Shown in pieces: positions 59,528 through 60,379 of a stretch of DNA of 60,379 bases (position 1 is the stretch's first letter; each line of letters opens with the position of its first letter). The stretch is taken from the NCBI GenBank assembly GCA_038127535.1, contig JAYPHU010000022.1, positions 1-60,379 of the forward strand, written 5' to 3'. The stretch is from JAYPHU01 sp038127535. GTDB taxonomy: Bacteria > Pseudomonadota > Alphaproteobacteria > Rhodospirillales > UBA2165. Made by a program: the position numbers and the translations under genes. The notes beneath the pieces were generated by a model that saw only the letters and a program-made list of their open reading frames with translations, did not search any database and was not told where the DNA came from.

Positions 59528-60379
59528 TTACAGGAACAGCCAGCTTGGCAGCCAGGACGGCCACTCGTCCGGCGCACCGTAATAGAGTAGCGACGGATAC
59601 CACTGTAGGCTCATGACCCGGTCATAGAAGCCCACCAGTAAAAGCCAGCTTCCCAGAGCATAACCCAGGCAAATCTTCCAGCTATATTGGCCCCACCGGC
59701 TGAGATACAGATAGACGAACAGCGGCAGCACCAGCTTTTGGCCGATCACCGGCATGAACGCGACAAGCAACAGGACGTAGCCCAGGAACTTGAGCGCGCG
59801 GGGCAGCACGGCTTGCTCCCGGGCGGCCGCCCAGGCATTGCCGAGAGAGCCGTTTTTGGAAATCGCACCCCGCGCCGCGCACCAGTCCATCAGAACAATC
59901 GCTAGCGCCATTACGAAGCCGGGCACGGACGCCATGATCGGGAACTGCTGTACCTCCTGCGGCCAATTCGTCGCCTGAATGGCGGCGCTGGCGAAGATCA
60001 CACACAGCAAGATGGAGAATGGTAAAGACAAAAGCGGGTTGCGTTCACTCCCCTCGCCTTCCGATTGTCTTAGGGTGTCCTTGTCCCGGAAATAGCTGCG
60101 GATGGCGAAACCAATCGTCAGCAAAATGAGGAACAAAATGATCAGTACGATGGGCCGGGTAATCCAGCCATAGCCGTCATTGGCCACGTTGCTGATCAGG
60201 AAACGGGTTTCCATGATGCCGCCCAGGATCATGGCCAGGATCAATGGCGGGCGTGGCCAGCCGCCCCGCTTCATCACAAAGCCGATAATGCCCATGACGA
60301 AGAGGCTGATCCAGTCGCCGAGGGCCACACCGGCCAGCCATGCCCCCATGAACACGAAGACGATGACGCCGGGCACCAC
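59528..60379 (-). CDS. TctA-type permease with C-terminal TctB-like part (5' end beyond window)
   Basis: The last 283 residues, open at the right edge. GVIVFVFMGAWLAGVALGDW and KRGGWPRPPLILAMILGGIM (a 'P-P-LILAxILG' TctA end) belong to the TTT large permease. After a charged linker (DKDTLRQSEGEGSERN), four more helices (LLSLPFSILLCVIFASAAIQ, KFLGYVLLLVAFMPVIG, LPLFVYLYLSRWGQY) look like a fused TctB. The ASST gene begins 22 bp after its stop, in the same direction. Confidence 0.78.
   Translation of the reverse strand: MVPGVIVFVFMGAWLAGVALGDWISLFVMGIIGFVMKRGGWPRPPLILAMILGGIMETRFLISNVANDGYGWITRPIVLIILFLILLTIGFAIRSYFRDKDTLRQSEGEGSERNPLLSLPFSILLCVIFASAAIQATNWPQEVQQFPIMASVPGFVMALAIVLMDWCAARGAISKNGSLGNAWAAAREQAVLPRALKFLGYVLLLVAFMPVIGQKLVLPLFVYLYLSRWGQYSWKICLGYALGSWLLLVGFYDRVMSLQWYPSLLYYGAPDEWPSWLPSWLFL

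Overview
The window looks like a draft chromosome segment of an alphaproteobacterium, probably Rhodospirillales-like and free-living. This rests on the GC-rich coding style, the rplM-rpsI pair with an Ala-rich S9 extension, TctABC solute uptake, meta-cleavage LigAB, and GGGGAAGG/GGCCC-type intergenic repeats. No rRNA, tRNA, phage, IS element or CRISPR array was seen. A 100-N scaffold gap at 56840-56939 is flanked by the same 55 bases on both sides, so it is an assembly join rather than missing DNA.

The standout region is 1.4-6.7 kb. Four genes there each carry one in-frame TGA exactly where the family has a catalytic cysteine, each followed by a stem-loop with bacterial SECIS geometry. Two are AhpD/carboxymuconolactone-decarboxylase-like proteins with a C-x-x-U motif (Sec at residue 84 in both). 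Two are GrdB-like proteins of the glycine/betaine/sarcosine/D-proline reductase selenoprotein B family with a U-x-x-C-T motif (Sec at residue 154 in both). An HxlR regulator and one AhpD selenoprotein run leftward. An EthD-like protein, the second AhpD selenoprotein and the two GrdB-like selenoproteins run rightward and end at a clear terminator. No GrdA, GrdC/D or Prd partner is present, so the AhpD C-x-x-U proteins may be the redox partners (inference).

Region by region: 7.5-12.2 kb has an MFS transporter and an apparent operon of two QueG-like Fe-S proteins plus a PaaK-like adenylate-forming enzyme. 12.6-15.7 kb is a ProXWV-type compatible-solute ABC transporter. 16.3-18.9 kb holds a gamma-resorcylate-decarboxylase-like amidohydrolase and an Old Yellow Enzyme, with a perfect 36-bp palindrome just upstream. 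20-24.4 kb has a 31-residue membrane peptide, a thioesterase, parE, argC and a small membrane protein. 24.6-27 kb is a SulP transporter fused to a USP domain. 27.5-32.7 kb has an alpha/beta hydrolase, a small monooxygenase-like protein, a GMC oxidoreductase and a fumarate-reductase-like flavoprotein. 32.9-35.9 kb is tctBAC. 36.1-45.1 kb is a long rightward catabolic run: 2OG-Fe(II) oxygenase, HIBADH-like, Gfo/Idh/MocA, OYE, MetE-like, PobA and a BisC/TorA-like molybdoenzyme. 45.2-48.5 kb has an FkbM methyltransferase and a redoxin/DsbD-alpha/SUMF periplasmic set. 48.7-52.3 kb has LigA-LigB, an MFS transporter, a Crp/Fnr regulator and an anchored hypothetical. 52.3-54 kb has repeats and rpsI-rplM. 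54.3-58.2 kb has an enoyl-CoA hydratase, a CoA-binding protein, an O-acetylhomoserine sulfhydrylase and a damaged CNG-type channel. 58.2-60.4 kb has an arylsulfotransferase-like protein and the end of a TctA-TctB-like permease.

Together the genes describe uptake and oxidative breakdown of aromatic and carboxylate substrates (PobA to protocatechuate, LigAB ring cleavage, resorcylate decarboxylation, TctABC import), alongside an unusual selenium-dependent redox cassette. Several genes are eroded (lipoprotein with TGA, N-truncated CNB protein, transketolase C-terminus, histidine-kinase remnant with TAG, channel with TAG and TAA), so decay is active here.
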